Source: Candidatus Brockarchaeota archaeon (GTDB lineage Archaea > Thermoproteota > EX4484-205 > JAAOZP01). From it: a stretch of DNA of 64,000 nucleotides. Both the position numbers and the translations under genes were made by a program. Location of the stretch: assembly GCA_017601225.1 (NCBI GenBank), contig JAFNIX010000007.1, positions 49,291 to 113,290 on the forward strand, in the 5' to 3' direction. The notes under the pieces are model-generated. The model was not told where the DNA came from and did no database searches. It saw only the letters and a list, made by a program, of their open reading frames with translations. Shown here piece after piece: positions 49,212 through 59,112 of this stretch (within the stretch, counting starts at the first letter, position 1; every line of letters begins with the position of its first letter).

Positions 49212-49670
49212 TTAAGGGAGGACTACGCTGGTGAAGTACTCTTTGCCGCCTGTTGAGTGGAGCTTAATCGTCACAGTGACGCCGCTTGCCAGAGTCATGC
49301 CGGACGTCTTAGTTCCTCCTTCAATAGATAACTCTACAGTTTTTCCCTGACCAACTTCGACAGTAAGTGGAAGATTTTGATCACACTCGATATCTGGATC
49401 CCACTCTTTAAGAGGCACATTGTTGACGAAAATATTGTCTATTCTAGTTGGGGATGAACCTGTATTGTTAAAGGTTATCTTAACTTTCCATCCTGTTCCA
49501 TTTGGACTTGCGTACGCGCTTCTAATTTCTATCTTCTCGTATCCCATGAATGCTCCAACTAGTCCTGTCATCCAGAGTGCTACTGCTATCGCGATCGTTA
49601 TGCCTACGGCGACTATGATTACTGTTGTTATCACTGGGCTTACGCCCCTTCTGTCGTTCAGCATTTTCAT
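49212..49670 (-). CDS. Archaeal type IV pilin
   Basis: 152 residues. The class III signal MKMLNDRRGVSP is followed by the hydrophobic assembly helix VITTVIIVAVGITIAIAVALWM and a beta-rich head with N-glycosylation-type sites. The ATG at 49670 has GAGGTGA 7 nt upstream and a TATA-like tttaaatac at about 49713, so unlike most genes here it has a proper leader and strong ribosome site, as suits an abundant subunit. It is the likely major pilin of the locus. Confidence 0.88.
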   Translation of the reverse strand: MKMLNDRRGVSPVITTVIIVAVGITIAIAVALWMTGLVGAFMGYEKIEIRSAYASPNGTGWKVKITFNNTGSSPTRIDNIFVNNVPLKEWDPDIECDQNLPLTVEVGQGKTVELSIEGGTKTSGMTLASGVTVTIKLHSTGGKEYFTSVVLP

Positions 49671-49918
49671 GCCTGTTTCACCTCTTACCGTATTAGACTT
49701 GTATGGAAGATAGTATTTAAATTTTTTTAACGTAAAAAAGGGACTTACAGCGGTTAACGGATTAAGCGTTTTAAATCGAGCTGAACTGTTTTAAACCATT
49801 TAGAACTTTGAAAACTCTCTGAAAAACCCGCTTGCAAAACCTGCTTTAAAAGACTTGTCCTTATACTCTAGATTGACGGAGTGCGATTTTCGTCATTCAA
49901 CCGACACTTCTGATTGTC

Positions 49919-51805
49919 GTGTTTAAGACACGCATACCCGTATTTAAATTCTGGAAAAAGAATATAAGAAACATGTTATGGTTAAAATACTTAGTCTTGT
50001 CCATATCGAGCTTCGCCGCATGGCTGTTCGGCCCGCTTGGAGACAGCGTCGCCAAGTTTTGCGGCGACCTTGAAGCCTCCGGGATAAGAGTATACCCGAG
50101 GGCCTACGGCGCCACTGTTCTCCTGGCAACGTTCATAACCGCTATTGTTTCAGTGGCGTTGTCAAGCGTATTGTTTCTAAGCTACGACCTGCTCGTCGTC
50201 AACCTCGGGTTCCGCGAAGTCTACCTGATACCCGTGTTGCTACTGTGTCTCCCAGTCATTGTTTTCCTCCTAGGCATAGCTTGGCCCAGGATGAAGATTT
50301 CAAGCATTAAGGCTTCTCTCTCCTCAGAGGTCCCCTATGCTGCAGCATACACCGCGGTTATGTCCACCGGGGGTATTTCACCATACGTGAGCATAATGAG
50401 GCTTTCACGCGTCCCCCTTCTCCCAACTTTCTCCGAGACGGCTAAGCTTCTCGACATCATGGTCAGGGGCCTGGGCTACGATCCTGTCACAGCCCTGGAG
50501 GAGATTGGCAAGAAGCTTCCCTCCAAAGAGTTCAGGGAGCTGCTCCTAGGCTATGCTTCAACTCTTAAGACCGGCGGGGACGTTGTCCACTATCTTCTTC
50601 GAAGGACTGAGCTGCTCTTCCAGGAGAGGCTTGAGAACCTTAAGCTCATCGGCGGGAGGCTTGGGCAACTGATGGAGGTCTACATTGTCTTCGCGATACT
50701 CCTGCTGCTCGGCATATACACTATTTACGCTGTTCAAATGTCTATCGGGGAGCTTGTAGCAGGAGCTGGCGGCGGAATATTTGGAAACATTTTGTCATTC
50801 GTGTTGTTCAGCTACGCTTTCCTACCCTTCTTCTCACTCATGTTCCTCTGGCTCATAGACATTGTTCAGCCTAAGTACCCGATGGAGGACAACTCGCCCT
50901 ACATTGTTTTCGCAGCCACAGCCACGCCTATTCTTGCGCTGCTCATACCCGGGTTCTGCATCTCCTTCCTAGTCCCGGGCTTAAGAGAGATGCCGCCTTT
51001 CAACTTTCTAAGCAACTTCATCGTCTGGCTTAGAGAGTATTTGCAGCTTGAACGCGGCTACGAGCCCACCATAGGGCTCATCCTAACCCTGTCGTTCGCG
51101 TCAATCCCTGTGGTTGCCTACAGGATGTATATTAGTTTCAAGGAGAGGGGTATGGATGTTGGGTTCGCAGGCTTCCTTAGGGACCTTGTGGAGATTAGGA
51201 AGTCTGGGCTGAGCCCTGAGAAATGCATAATAGCGCTCTCCGAGAGAAACTATGGGAACCTTTCCAGGCATATTAAGACGATGGCCACGCAGATCTCATG
51301 GGGGATAAGCCATGCTGAAATATATAAGACGTTTTCGAAGAAGGTTAGGGCTTGGCTTACGAAGATAAGCATGTTCCTGCTTCTCGACGCCATAGAGGTT
51401 GGGGGAGGAACCCCAGAGACTCTTGAAACGCTTGCAAGGTTCAACGAGTCGATAATACTCATGGAGAAGGAGAAGAGGTCTGAGCTCAGGCCATTGCTCA
51501 TGATACCCTACATTGGGACGGGGGTTCTGGTTGTAACAGTCATCGCGCTCCTAACGTTCTTCAGGTCGATGCTTCTCATGGCTGGGCGCTCAATGGCTTT
51601 CGCAGACATGGTTCAACTCCTCCTTCCCCCAGTTATCCTGCACGTGTACATGATGGGCCTGGTCGGGGGTAAGATTGCATACGGCGAGGTTTCCTCAGGC
51701 TTCTTCCACGCTTTAATGCTCTTAATATTCACCTTGGCGACGATAATATTAGCGCCATACTATTCCTTTGCACCCGTGCCCACGGGCGGTGGCACAATTG
51801 GCTAG
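49919..51805 (+). CDS. Pilus platform membrane protein (TadC/FlaJ, T2SSF domains)
   Basis: 628 residues with two T2SSF-type halves and about nine membrane helices. The first half has MVRGLGYDPVTALEEIGKKLPSKEFRELLLGY, the second ISWGISHAEIYKTFSKKVRA and AIEVGGGTPETLETLARF. It forms the inner-membrane base on which the ATPase at 47365 acts. The GTG start lies in a short inverted repeat (GTGTTTAAGACAC); an ATG at 49973 is the alternative. It heads the plus-strand operon of pilin-like genes. Confidence 0.88.
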   Translation: MFKTRIPVFKFWKKNIRNMLWLKYLVLSISSFAAWLFGPLGDSVAKFCGDLEASGIRVYPRAYGATVLLATFITAIVSVALSSVLFLSYDLLVVNLGFREVYLIPVLLLCLPVIVFLLGIAWPRMKISSIKASLSSEVPYAAAYTAVMSTGGISPYVSIMRLSRVPLLPTFSETAKLLDIMVRGLGYDPVTALEEIGKKLPSKEFRELLLGYASTLKTGGDVVHYLLRRTELLFQERLENLKLIGGRLGQLMEVYIVFAILLLLGIYTIYAVQMSIGELVAGAGGGIFGNILSFVLFSYAFLPFFSLMFLWLIDIVQPKYPMEDNSPYIVFAATATPILALLIPGFCISFLVPGLREMPPFNFLSNFIVWLREYLQLERGYEPTIGLILTLSFASIPVVAYRMYISFKERGMDVGFAGFLRDLVEIRKSGLSPEKCIIALSERNYGNLSRHIKTMATQISWGISHAEIYKTFSKKVRAWLTKISMFLLLDAIEVGGGTPETLETLARFNESIILMEKEKRSELRPLLMIPYIGTGVLVVTVIALLTFFRSMLLMAGRSMAFADMVQLLLPPVILHVYMMGLVGGKIAYGEVSSGFFHALMLLIFTLATIILAPYYSFAPVPTGGGTIG

Positions 51806-52625
51806 GGTCAGGCTCGACAACAAGGGTGTCTCAGAGGTTGTTGCGACAGTCATGCTCATCACCGTTACTCTAGGGATGATCGTTGGGGGAGTGTTCTTCG
51901 CCCAGCTCAACCTTTCCATGCAGGCTCAGGCGACTGAGTTTGAAAACGGTAAGGCGAGCATGATTAGCTTAGCGCAGATGATAGAGGGCATGAGCCTTGT
52001 TAAGGGTGAAGCGGGATACGTGAGGTTTGCAGTGAGCAGCGGCGGCCTCTCTCTAACACCCGGGGCTGAGCGGTTTAAGATAATTGTAGGAGACGAGAGC
52101 GGGGGTTCCTACGAGGTCTTCGAGGACGCTGTCAACCTGCCCAAGTTCAGGGGCGGGGCAGGCGTCTCCTCTCTCGACTACCAGGTTCTTAAAGGGGTTC
52201 CTAACGCTCTTCCAACGGACTACCTTATAGTCAGCCCGGATAAGGCGGCACCCCTCGGATGGGTATACTTGAAGCGTGAACAGGGGGCGTGGGTCATAAT
52301 GGATTTCGGAAGGATCAGGGTTGTCCCCTCAGGCACAATCAGTGTTACGAAGGACAATGGGCTGAACTGGGAGCCCATCAACGTTATCGAAATAACCTAT
52401 GTTAGGATAGTCTACGGGGCTTTCAGCGGAACCAATGTTTACAATGTTGTTGCCAGGGTTACTAACGTTACAACCAAAGTGATTAGGCTTCCGGATTTGA
52501 CGAACATTACTGTTAGTGTTGAAAGAGGCCCCTATTCACAGAGCTATAGTGTTCCAGACCAAGGGGGCACAGGCACGATAATATTCTTTAACGTGGTCGA
52601 CGTCGAGCTTTCAGTAGGGGGTTAA
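51798..52625 (+). CDS. Archaeal pilin-like protein (DUF1628-type N terminus)
   Basis: About 275 residues from a TTG at 51798 that overlaps the platform gene stop. MARVRLDNKGVSEVVATVMLITVTLGMIV is a class III signal plus assembly helix, with GVSE instead of GVSP. A large beta-rich head follows. Being directly coupled to the platform gene, it is a probable minor pilin or tip subunit. Confidence 0.8.
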   Translation: MARVRLDNKGVSEVVATVMLITVTLGMIVGGVFFAQLNLSMQAQATEFENGKASMISLAQMIEGMSLVKGEAGYVRFAVSSGGLSLTPGAERFKIIVGDESGGSYEVFEDAVNLPKFRGGAGVSSLDYQVLKGVPNALPTDYLIVSPDKAAPLGWVYLKREQGAWVIMDFGRIRVVPSGTISVTKDNGLNWEPINVIEITYVRIVYGAFSGTNVYNVVARVTNVTTKVIRLPDLTNITVSVERGPYSQSYSVPDQGGTGTIIFFNVVDVELSVGG

Positions 52626-52627
52626 AA

Positions 52628-53152
52628 ATGCCTTCCACGCCTTTTGAAACAGTCATCCTGACAACCGCCTTCTACGGCGTCCTGCTGATATCTTTACTGA
52701 TGCTTTCAGTACTCTACCAGTGGGTCATGGTGGATTCTCTCAGGGTTAGACTCGGCGAGATGGCTAACCAGGTTGCTTCAGAAGTAACAGGCCTCTACGC
52801 GATGTGCCAGAAGCCCAGGAACAACGTTGACCTTTTCAAGCCTATAAGCCTCCCTGCCTCAATATCGGAGCAGGGCTACGCGATAGAGTTTAAACAGATC
52901 AGGGGGGTTTGGCATGTCGTCGCCTATCTTGAGAGCAACAGGGCGATAAATGCCTCCTCACCGTTATGGAGCGAGCCCGGTAGCGAGGTCTTTGTTGAAA
53001 CCGGCGCAGGCTCCTTCCAAGTGGGATCCTACACTGTGAACTACACTGGTGTCCTACACTCCGGCAGGAGGAACGCTGTTGTCTGGGCTAGGAGGATAGA
53101 TGGCTCAATAACCGTCGGAGTGGGCTGGGTTGAGAAAAATGGAGGAGGATGA
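52628..53152 (+). CDS. Pilin-like membrane protein, minor subunit
   Basis: 174 residues: one N-terminal membrane helix (VILTTAFYGVLLISLLMLSVL), then an exposed domain of about 135 residues with Asn glycosylation-type sites. No recognised family. It starts 3 nt after the previous stop and ends in the ribosome site of the next gene (GGAGGAGG). It lacks the basic-GxS processing site, so it may be a non-cleaved pseudopilin. Confidence 0.72.
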   Translation: MPSTPFETVILTTAFYGVLLISLLMLSVLYQWVMVDSLRVRLGEMANQVASEVTGLYAMCQKPRNNVDLFKPISLPASISEQGYAIEFKQIRGVWHVVAYLESNRAINASSPLWSEPGSEVFVETGAGSFQVGSYTVNYTGVLHSGRRNAVVWARRIDGSITVGVGWVEKNGGG

Positions 53153-53155
53153 TTA

Positions 53156-54349
53156 ATGCATATTACCCTGGACAACATGTTCGCCTTCCTCGTCCTCCTG
53201 CTAATACTCGTAACCTTCATGGGCTACATTATTCCAACAGCATACCTCTCCTTCACGATAACCAGAGAACACCAGCTGGAAGAGGTTGCTCAAGCAATAA
53301 TGGATAAGGTTCTATTAAGCCCGGGAATACCTGAAAACTGGGGCGACATACTTGTGGTTGAGGACAGCAGCAAGCTTTACGCCTTCGGCCTCCAGAAGGC
53401 GGGTGGAGAGCCCTATGAGCTCGACATGGATAAGGTTCTACGAATAGTGAACACTGGCGTCGGTCAGCTTCCCGAAACTGTCCAGATAGATCCTGGGACG
53501 ATAGCCAGGCTCCTGGGGATTGAAAACAAGTATGGCTTAAGCATACGCATGATGCCGGCTCTAAACCTTACCGCGACCCCCTTAGCATATTTTGATTTAA
53601 AGGGTGGCGTTATGGTTCCAAGCGTCATTAAGGCGAATGTTAAGACCCCCGAGGGCAGGCCCGCGATAAGCGCGAACGTCACCGGGATCTACGTTCTCAT
53701 GGTTATCCAGAAGGAGGGTAATGAGGATGTTTGCTACCTGGACTACATTGACAGGACGAGCATCGTCGACACCGATGGCTACGCGACGCTGGACTTCACC
53801 GATTTTCTCCAAGACGCTAAGAGCAGGGTGGGCAACCTGCAGAGGAGCTTCTCAGCCGCGATAATCTACGCTGACTATTACGGGATTAGGTCGGTCAACT
53901 CCTCCCTGCTAGGGGAGACTGATATTCTCGAAGGCTCAACGGTCGACGATTACCTTATAGTAAGGTTCCCCGAGGGTGGACCCTACATACCTGGTGCGAG
54001 ACATTTGAAAAACCAGACCGCCCTAGCTAACCCTCCCTACTACATTTACTTGAGCAAGCTTCTCAACGAGACTACTGGGGAGTCCGGCATGGTGATTAAC
54101 AGGGGTGCTAAAGACTACCGTGTATACAGGGTTTCAAACACTATCGACGAGAATGTCGCATTCATAATGATGCCGGTGAAATACCTTGGGAGGTACTACG
54201 TCGTAAACTTCCGCAGGCCGTCTTCAATAGTCATATGTCAAATAGGCGCGGCTTCAGGAAACATTAAGACGAGCGTTCTTAGAAGGATGGTTAGGATAGG
54301 CTCATTCCACTATGTTTTCGAGGTCAGGGTTTGGAGGTGGGGAGAATGA
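53156..54349 (+). CDS. Pilin-like exported protein of the pilus operon
   Basis: 397 residues: N-terminal helix (MFAFLVLLLILVTFMGYIIPTAYLSF), then a large extracellular beta-rich part with a carboxypeptidase-regulatory-like segment (NVKTPEGRPAISANVTGIYVL). The ATG at 53156 follows a strong GGAGGAGG. No family recognised. The arrangement (helix then head, inside the pilus operon) suggests a minor pilin. Confidence 0.72.
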   Translation: MHITLDNMFAFLVLLLILVTFMGYIIPTAYLSFTITREHQLEEVAQAIMDKVLLSPGIPENWGDILVVEDSSKLYAFGLQKAGGEPYELDMDKVLRIVNTGVGQLPETVQIDPGTIARLLGIENKYGLSIRMMPALNLTATPLAYFDLKGGVMVPSVIKANVKTPEGRPAISANVTGIYVLMVIQKEGNEDVCYLDYIDRTSIVDTDGYATLDFTDFLQDAKSRVGNLQRSFSAAIIYADYYGIRSVNSSLLGETDILEGSTVDDYLIVRFPEGGPYIPGARHLKNQTALANPPYYIYLSKLLNETTGESGMVINRGAKDYRVYRVSNTIDENVAFIMMPVKYLGRYYVVNFRRPSSIVICQIGAASGNIKTSVLRRMVRIGSFHYVFEVRVWRWGE

Positions 54350-54831
54350 TGGACTCCAGGGGTCAGATGAGGGTTGTCGAGGCGCTTCTGGCAAGCGGGA
54401 TAATCGCGGTTGCGATGTGGAGCATGATAAACCTGACTAGGGCTCCAGACCCGTATAGTGCTAAGGTTAAGAGCGAGGCTGAGAAATACTGCTACGATTT
54501 TCTGATGAACCTGGCGGACATGGAGGTTTACGACGAGGTGATTTTCAACTCCACCGGCGTTAGACCAGATTGGGAGGGATTGATGAAGAATGTTTTAAAC
54601 GCTCTTCTACCGGCTAACACTCTCTACAACATGACTGTTTACAACATGAGCTTTGTTTACAACATGAGCCGGAAGGAGGATTTCGTCGAGGTTAAGCCGC
54701 TGGGAAGTGTTTCAAACGCTTCTCCGGAGGACTTCAGGCTTGCGAAGGAGGCTGCTGGCGCGGACATAACCTACACCACTAGGAGGAGATGGGTTTTGAA
54801 GATTCACCTGGAGCTGGCTAAGAGGTGGTGA
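54346..54831 (+). CDS. Small pilin-like protein
   Basis: About 161 residues from an ATG at 54346 that overlaps the previous TGA (ATGA); a second ATG follows directly. MDSRGQMRVVEALLASGIIAVAMWSMINLT resembles bacterial-type pseudopilin beginnings (short charged leader, then a helix with an early Glu, the E5-like position). The short head has Asn-rich MYNMS-type repeats (NTLYNMTVYNMSFVYNMSRK). Confidence 0.7.
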   Translation: MMDSRGQMRVVEALLASGIIAVAMWSMINLTRAPDPYSAKVKSEAEKYCYDFLMNLADMEVYDEVIFNSTGVRPDWEGLMKNVLNALLPANTLYNMTVYNMSFVYNMSRKEDFVEVKPLGSVSNASPEDFRLAKEAAGADITYTTRRRWVLKIHLELAKRW

Positions 54832-54833
54832 AG

Positions 54834-57800
54834 ATGAAAACCAGTGGGTGGAGGAGTGGCCAGGTAATTCTTGTGATGAGCATCACTCTGTTAACGATAA
54901 TCCTGCTGGTTTCGACAGTAATATACTTGACTTCGACTCAACACTTGTTCTTCAACTATAACCCGAGCAGGGAGATAGTGATGAGCATAGACTCGGATTT
55001 CAACAGGGTTCTCACAAGGATTCTTGCAAACGCCACCGCGACTTACAACATGACTTCCGAGATGGATTTCCCAAGGAGGGTTGCGAACCTTACCTTCTCA
55101 TACTGGGTTGTGTCAACTCAGGCAGCCTACACGGGTAAGGGCTTGAACATTAAAACAAGGTGGGTGGATGATCCTGTGCAGGAGGCTAAAAGCATCACTC
55201 TCACCGTCTACGGGTTGGACCATCAGGGGTATCCAAGCAACCCTAGTGACCGCGTGTTCAACTATGCTGAGAGGAAGCTTCAGGACAGGCTTTTCAAACT
55301 CTTCTGGTACAGGCCTAACAGTATTTCAGCAATAGGCGCTGAAATCAGCGTCGACGCGACTTTTCAAGGCGTGGTGGGCTGGAGGACTACGCACATCGTC
55401 CTGTTAAACCTCACGATAACCTCGATAATCCCCTATGAGAAGGACAATTATGTTGAGCTGTACGTGACGGTGCTCAGGGAGAACGGGGTTCCGGTGAACG
55501 ACCTTAGGAAGGAAAACTTTGAAGTATACTTGTTCGACCCGACTGTCCCACCCGGAGTATACTGCTGGAAGAGAGTTAGCCCCAACTCGATGATTCTTAC
55601 TTACAACGGTGGTGGAAGCTACACTATAAGGGTTGTGCCGAGCTTCCATGATCCGCTTAGTGACAGGGTTAGGCTATTCTGGAGATGGGAGCCCCAGCAG
55701 GGTAACCAGCCGCACCAGCCTGGCTACTACCAGTTTTTCCTAGTGAGGGTTCAGGACAACAGGGGAATAATCGTTGAATCATACAGCTACTCGGGAATAG
55801 AGTACGCGATACAGGAGAACGCTGTGGAACCGTTTTACACCGGCGATCCGTCTAAGGTTAAGGAGACGTATGTGTTCGAGCTGATCGCAAACGGAACGAT
55901 GTACTGGTATAATACTAAGCTATCGTCGCCAACTAATAATCCGCCTATCCCACTTCCACCGGTTAAGCAGGTGAGGGTTATGGCGACGAGAAACTGGCCT
56001 AGTGACCCTACTTTCGAAGAAGTACCCTATCAGACTGAGGTTTGGGACGACAGGTATCTCTGGCCGAACAGCGAGCATTTCCTGGACTGGAGGAGGAGGA
56101 TTATGAATGGTTCAAAGATTGTCTTCGAGCTGAACTACCCGCCTGGATGCAGGCTGCAGAAGGTTAGGCTGACATGGTTTGAAGACGCTGACGCCACGCC
56201 TCCGGATTACCGTCTCAACATGACTCTGAGCGCTGGCCTCGCTACCGTCAACAACGGGAAATACGTTTTAACACTGGTTGCTAGCCCCACGAGCCACTGG
56301 GTGGACTGGTCGATAAGCCTCCTAGACCCGAGAAGCGGGACGCATGTCGAATACGTGTTGCTAGGCTACGATGTATACAATATGCCAGGTGGAGGCTGGT
56401 GGTTCCCGAGGAAGGTTCCCGCAGACGATTGGACGATACTCCCGACACCAGTGAACGAGAGCAACGTCTTTGTTGCCAGGGCCCCAGTTAGGCTTGTGGC
56501 TTTCAGAAAGTCGAACAGGACTCAGGAGAGACCCCCAGAAGGTCCTGTGAGCAACGACGAAATGTATTATGAGAATCTTCTCTACATTCCCTACAATGTT
56601 TCATACTTCCTGTACGTGGCTAACGCTACTTGGCTTAGAAGCGTCCGCATGGATATTGCTTACATGTCTCTAATGGGGATGATAGGCGGGACTGACACTG
56701 ATGCTGGAAGCCCCTTGAGAGTACAATGGGGCTCCTTCGCAACCTCAGTAGCAAACCCGAGCATCGTCAACGGCACCTACTCCAACCGTGCAAACATCAT
56801 GCATAGGGACAGGAATAACGTTAATCCTAGTAATGTTCCATCTCCCCAGTCTTACGGTAATTGGACCGTAGTTTATAACGAGTACGCAGGCATGGCGATT
56901 TTCGCCTCTGAAGAATTTATCGACGAGCTTAGAAGCTACTTCATAAACAACGTAAGGAGAGACCAGCTCTGGGTCTGGACTACCTATGACTTCCAGAGGA
57001 GAGTAATGGAGTATGACGCAATATATTGGAGGATGGGGGCTACAAGCGAAGTATATAATACTGACCCTGCTAACAGGATACAGTTCAAAGTGGCTGGTTT
57101 CCTTACGGAGGGTGCTAGGGCAGCAAACATATTTTACAATGCTAGCTTATGGCGTAACTTTACCGGCTCGCGCGTTGACCCTAACGCGCTCCCCTTCGCC
57201 ACGGTGGAGAGCACTAGCGGAACAGTTGCTGGAGATATTGAACTCACGAAGAGGAATGCTTTCATATACGATGATTTCTCCACCGACCCGTTCTCAGGGA
57301 GGCTTGTAGCGAACACTGGCGCTTGGAGCTGGAACCCAGCCGGATACGTGCAGGTTTCCGCTGACGGTCCTTCAGGAAGCTGGGGGGGAGCACACGTTGC
57401 TTATTTTGTAAACAACACGCCTCCTGGAGCAAACACGGTATACGTGCTCTCGAAAGAACTGTTCGTCTTTTCATATCCGAATCAGCGCGCGGGTTTGGCG
57501 ATGATCGGTTCTGACAATGCCTTCTACACGCTGGATGCATTTCGTCTAACCCCCAACCCACCTCAGGCAGGTAATAGGCGACTGGGAGCATGGCGATATG
57601 ACGGTTCATGGTACCAGATAAGGCAATCTTCAAACATAGCTGGCTTAACAGATAATACTTGGCTCATATTTCTCGGAAGCAGGAATGTTAACACTGGAGC
57701 GATGGCGCTGACTGTTTTCAACAGCGCGGGGACGCAAACAATAGGTTCTTTAACCTGTACCGACACCTCCCTATCGATAAACAGGATTGGCCTCAGCATA

Positions 57801-58208
57801 TATGATCCAACTATGGGCAGCGGCCCTGTGGCTGCAGGGTTCGACGACTTCGTCGCATGTGCGGACGCCAACCCGAGGTTTGTGAACATCACAGGGCTCA
57901 CACCTGGTTGGACAGTAGTCCTTAAGGATGAAAACGGTGCTACTGTAGCAAGTGCTAACGCTAACACCAGAGGAGTCGCAAGCCTGAATGTAATCACTAA
58001 GCCTATAGTCAGGAACGCTAGGATCGAGATATACTCTGGAGCCACTCTCATCGCCTCCAAGTCCTTCGACATCGTAGTGGGTGGGGACGTATACAGGCGC
58101 ACGGTCGTCGGAAACGTTAAGAATGCTGTTGAAGAATGCCTGATGTATTACAGGATGTTTCTGAACCAATTTGCACCTTCAATAGTTTCCGTTGTGCCCG
58201 TATACTAG
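54834..58208 (+). CDS. Giant pilin-like adhesin with LamG-like domain
   Basis: About 1124 residues from an ATG at 54834 with GGTGGTG just upstream. The N-terminal helix (SGQVILVMSITLLTIILLVSTVIYL) follows a short basic leader. A very large extracellular part carries many glycosylation-type Asn sites. Near residues 815-1015 a concanavalin/LamG-like lectin domain begins at FIYDDFSTDPFSGR and ends before FVNITGLTPGW; a last beta domain follows. It is the final gene of the operon and probably the tip adhesin or an extended minor pilin. The domain assignment is from fold-like motifs only. Confidence 0.75.
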   Translation: MKTSGWRSGQVILVMSITLLTIILLVSTVIYLTSTQHLFFNYNPSREIVMSIDSDFNRVLTRILANATATYNMTSEMDFPRRVANLTFSYWVVSTQAAYTGKGLNIKTRWVDDPVQEAKSITLTVYGLDHQGYPSNPSDRVFNYAERKLQDRLFKLFWYRPNSISAIGAEISVDATFQGVVGWRTTHIVLLNLTITSIIPYEKDNYVELYVTVLRENGVPVNDLRKENFEVYLFDPTVPPGVYCWKRVSPNSMILTYNGGGSYTIRVVPSFHDPLSDRVRLFWRWEPQQGNQPHQPGYYQFFLVRVQDNRGIIVESYSYSGIEYAIQENAVEPFYTGDPSKVKETYVFELIANGTMYWYNTKLSSPTNNPPIPLPPVKQVRVMATRNWPSDPTFEEVPYQTEVWDDRYLWPNSEHFLDWRRRIMNGSKIVFELNYPPGCRLQKVRLTWFEDADATPPDYRLNMTLSAGLATVNNGKYVLTLVASPTSHWVDWSISLLDPRSGTHVEYVLLGYDVYNMPGGGWWFPRKVPADDWTILPTPVNESNVFVARAPVRLVAFRKSNRTQERPPEGPVSNDEMYYENLLYIPYNVSYFLYVANATWLRSVRMDIAYMSLMGMIGGTDTDAGSPLRVQWGSFATSVANPSIVNGTYSNRANIMHRDRNNVNPSNVPSPQSYGNWTVVYNEYAGMAIFASEEFIDELRSYFINNVRRDQLWVWTTYDFQRRVMEYDAIYWRMGATSEVYNTDPANRIQFKVAGFLTEGARAANIFYNASLWRNFTGSRVDPNALPFATVESTSGTVAGDIELTKRNAFIYDDFSTDPFSGRLVANTGAWSWNPAGYVQVSADGPSGSWGGAHVAYFVNNTPPGANTVYVLSKELFVFSYPNQRAGLAMIGSDNAFYTLDAFRLTPNPPQAGNRRLGAWRYDGSWYQIRQSSNIAGLTDNTWLIFLGSRNVNTGAMALTVFNSAGTQTIGSLTCTDTSLSINRIGLSIYDPTMGSGPVAAGFDDFVACADANPRFVNITGLTPGWTVVLKDENGATVASANANTRGVASLNVITKPIVRNARIEIYSGATLIASKSFDIVVGGDVYRRTVVGNVKNAVEECLMYYRMFLNQFAPSIVSVVPVY

Positions 58209-58325
58209 GACGCATTGTGAAAAAAGCGTTTAAGACGGAACGTAACAAGATAATTGGAATCTTGTTAGTAAAAGGTGAAGCTCGTTCTATAAAACTTATT
58301 TATTTCATGACGGCATTAAAGGTTC

Positions 58326-58714
58326 ATGAGAAGGGAGGAGGTTGAGAAGCTGCTGGATAGGTCTAAGAAGTTTAGGGATGCTGCTGAATTCCATTTCTGC
58401 AGGATTATGATCTGGCTGCGTTCAACATAGAGCAGTCACTGCAGCTTTTTCTAAAAGCTAAGCTACTGGAAAAGGGAGCGGAATTCCCTAAGACTCATAC
58501 TTTAAGAAAGCTTTTCCTTTTGCTTGGAGAAATCCTGAGGAAGCCGGATGAGTTTAAAAGATTCGCGGATGAAAAAGCCTTGGAGTTTGCGAGTCTAGAG
58601 GACGCCTGCATCACCGCAAGATATTTCCCCAGGGATTTCGAGAAGGAGGAAGCGAGGAAACTCGTGGATTTCGCCAAGGAGGTTGAGGAACTGGTTGGAA
58701 GAGCTTTTAATTAG
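58326..58714 (+). pseudogene. HEPN-domain gene broken by a frameshift
   Basis: The ATG at 58326 gives MRREEVEKLLDRSKKFRDAA and continues to an early stop at 58428-58430. The downstream frame from 58397 continues the HEPN domain in register (DYDLAAFNIEQSLQLFLKAK, KTHTLRKLFLLLGEIL) to the stop at 58712-58714. One base is missing near 58391-58397. HEPN proteins pair with MNT nucleotidyltransferases as toxin-antitoxin systems, and the partner that follows is also broken. Confidence 0.75.
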
Positions 58715-59010
58715 AGAAGCCGCCAGAAGGGAAGAGGTTTTCAAAAACCTGCGGAGCTCTTAAAGAGGGTTAAAAAAGTAATGAGTGAGGCAGATAAAGA
58801 ATCCAAGGTTTTCCTATTCGGTTCTGTATCGAGTGGAGAACATGTCTTAACAAGCGATATAGACTTATTGATCTTAACAAAGTTGAAGCCTAGTGAAGTT
58901 ATTGCAAAGCTGAGGAAAGAAGGTTTCGACGAGCCCTTCGAATTCCATGTAACGACGAAAAGATGTTCAGTTTTTACAATAAGCTTATCGGAGAATTAAA
59001 AGAAATTTAA
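58695..59010 (+). pseudogene. MNT nucleotidyltransferase gene with two frameshifts
   Basis: The TTG at 58695 begins LEELLIREAARREEVFKNL. After a frame change near 58752-58760 it continues ELLKRVKKVMSEADKESK, then the active-site VFLFGSVSSGEHVLTSDIDLLIL. A second change after PFEFHVT gives DEKMFSFYNKLIGELKEI, ending at 59008-59010. The continuous similarity across frames shows a decayed antitoxin of the HEPN/MNT type. It overlaps the broken HEPN gene by 20 nt. Confidence 0.72.
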
Positions 59011-59034
59011 TTAACCCCGTGTAGATTTATGTGT

Positions 59035-59051
59035 ATCATATGACGTATGAT
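59035..59051 (+). promoter_or_regulatory. Palindromic operator of the second AbrB antitoxin
   Basis: ATCATA-TGACG-TATGAT is a perfect 6-5-6 inverted repeat at 59035-59051. A TATA-like gatttatg (59023-59030) lies just upstream. It is the likely binding site for the AbrB protein encoded 60 nt downstream. Confidence 0.55.
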
Positions 59052-59112
59052 GTGTTTCCTTCTAGGTCTAACTCAAGTGCTGTAGGTGCTAAAGGAATAC
59101 TTAAAAAAGGAT

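Noticed and set aside
57563..58102. 179-codon antisense frame in the giant adhesin gene
   Set aside because: Composition and lack of any motif mark it as a shadow of the plus-strand gene.
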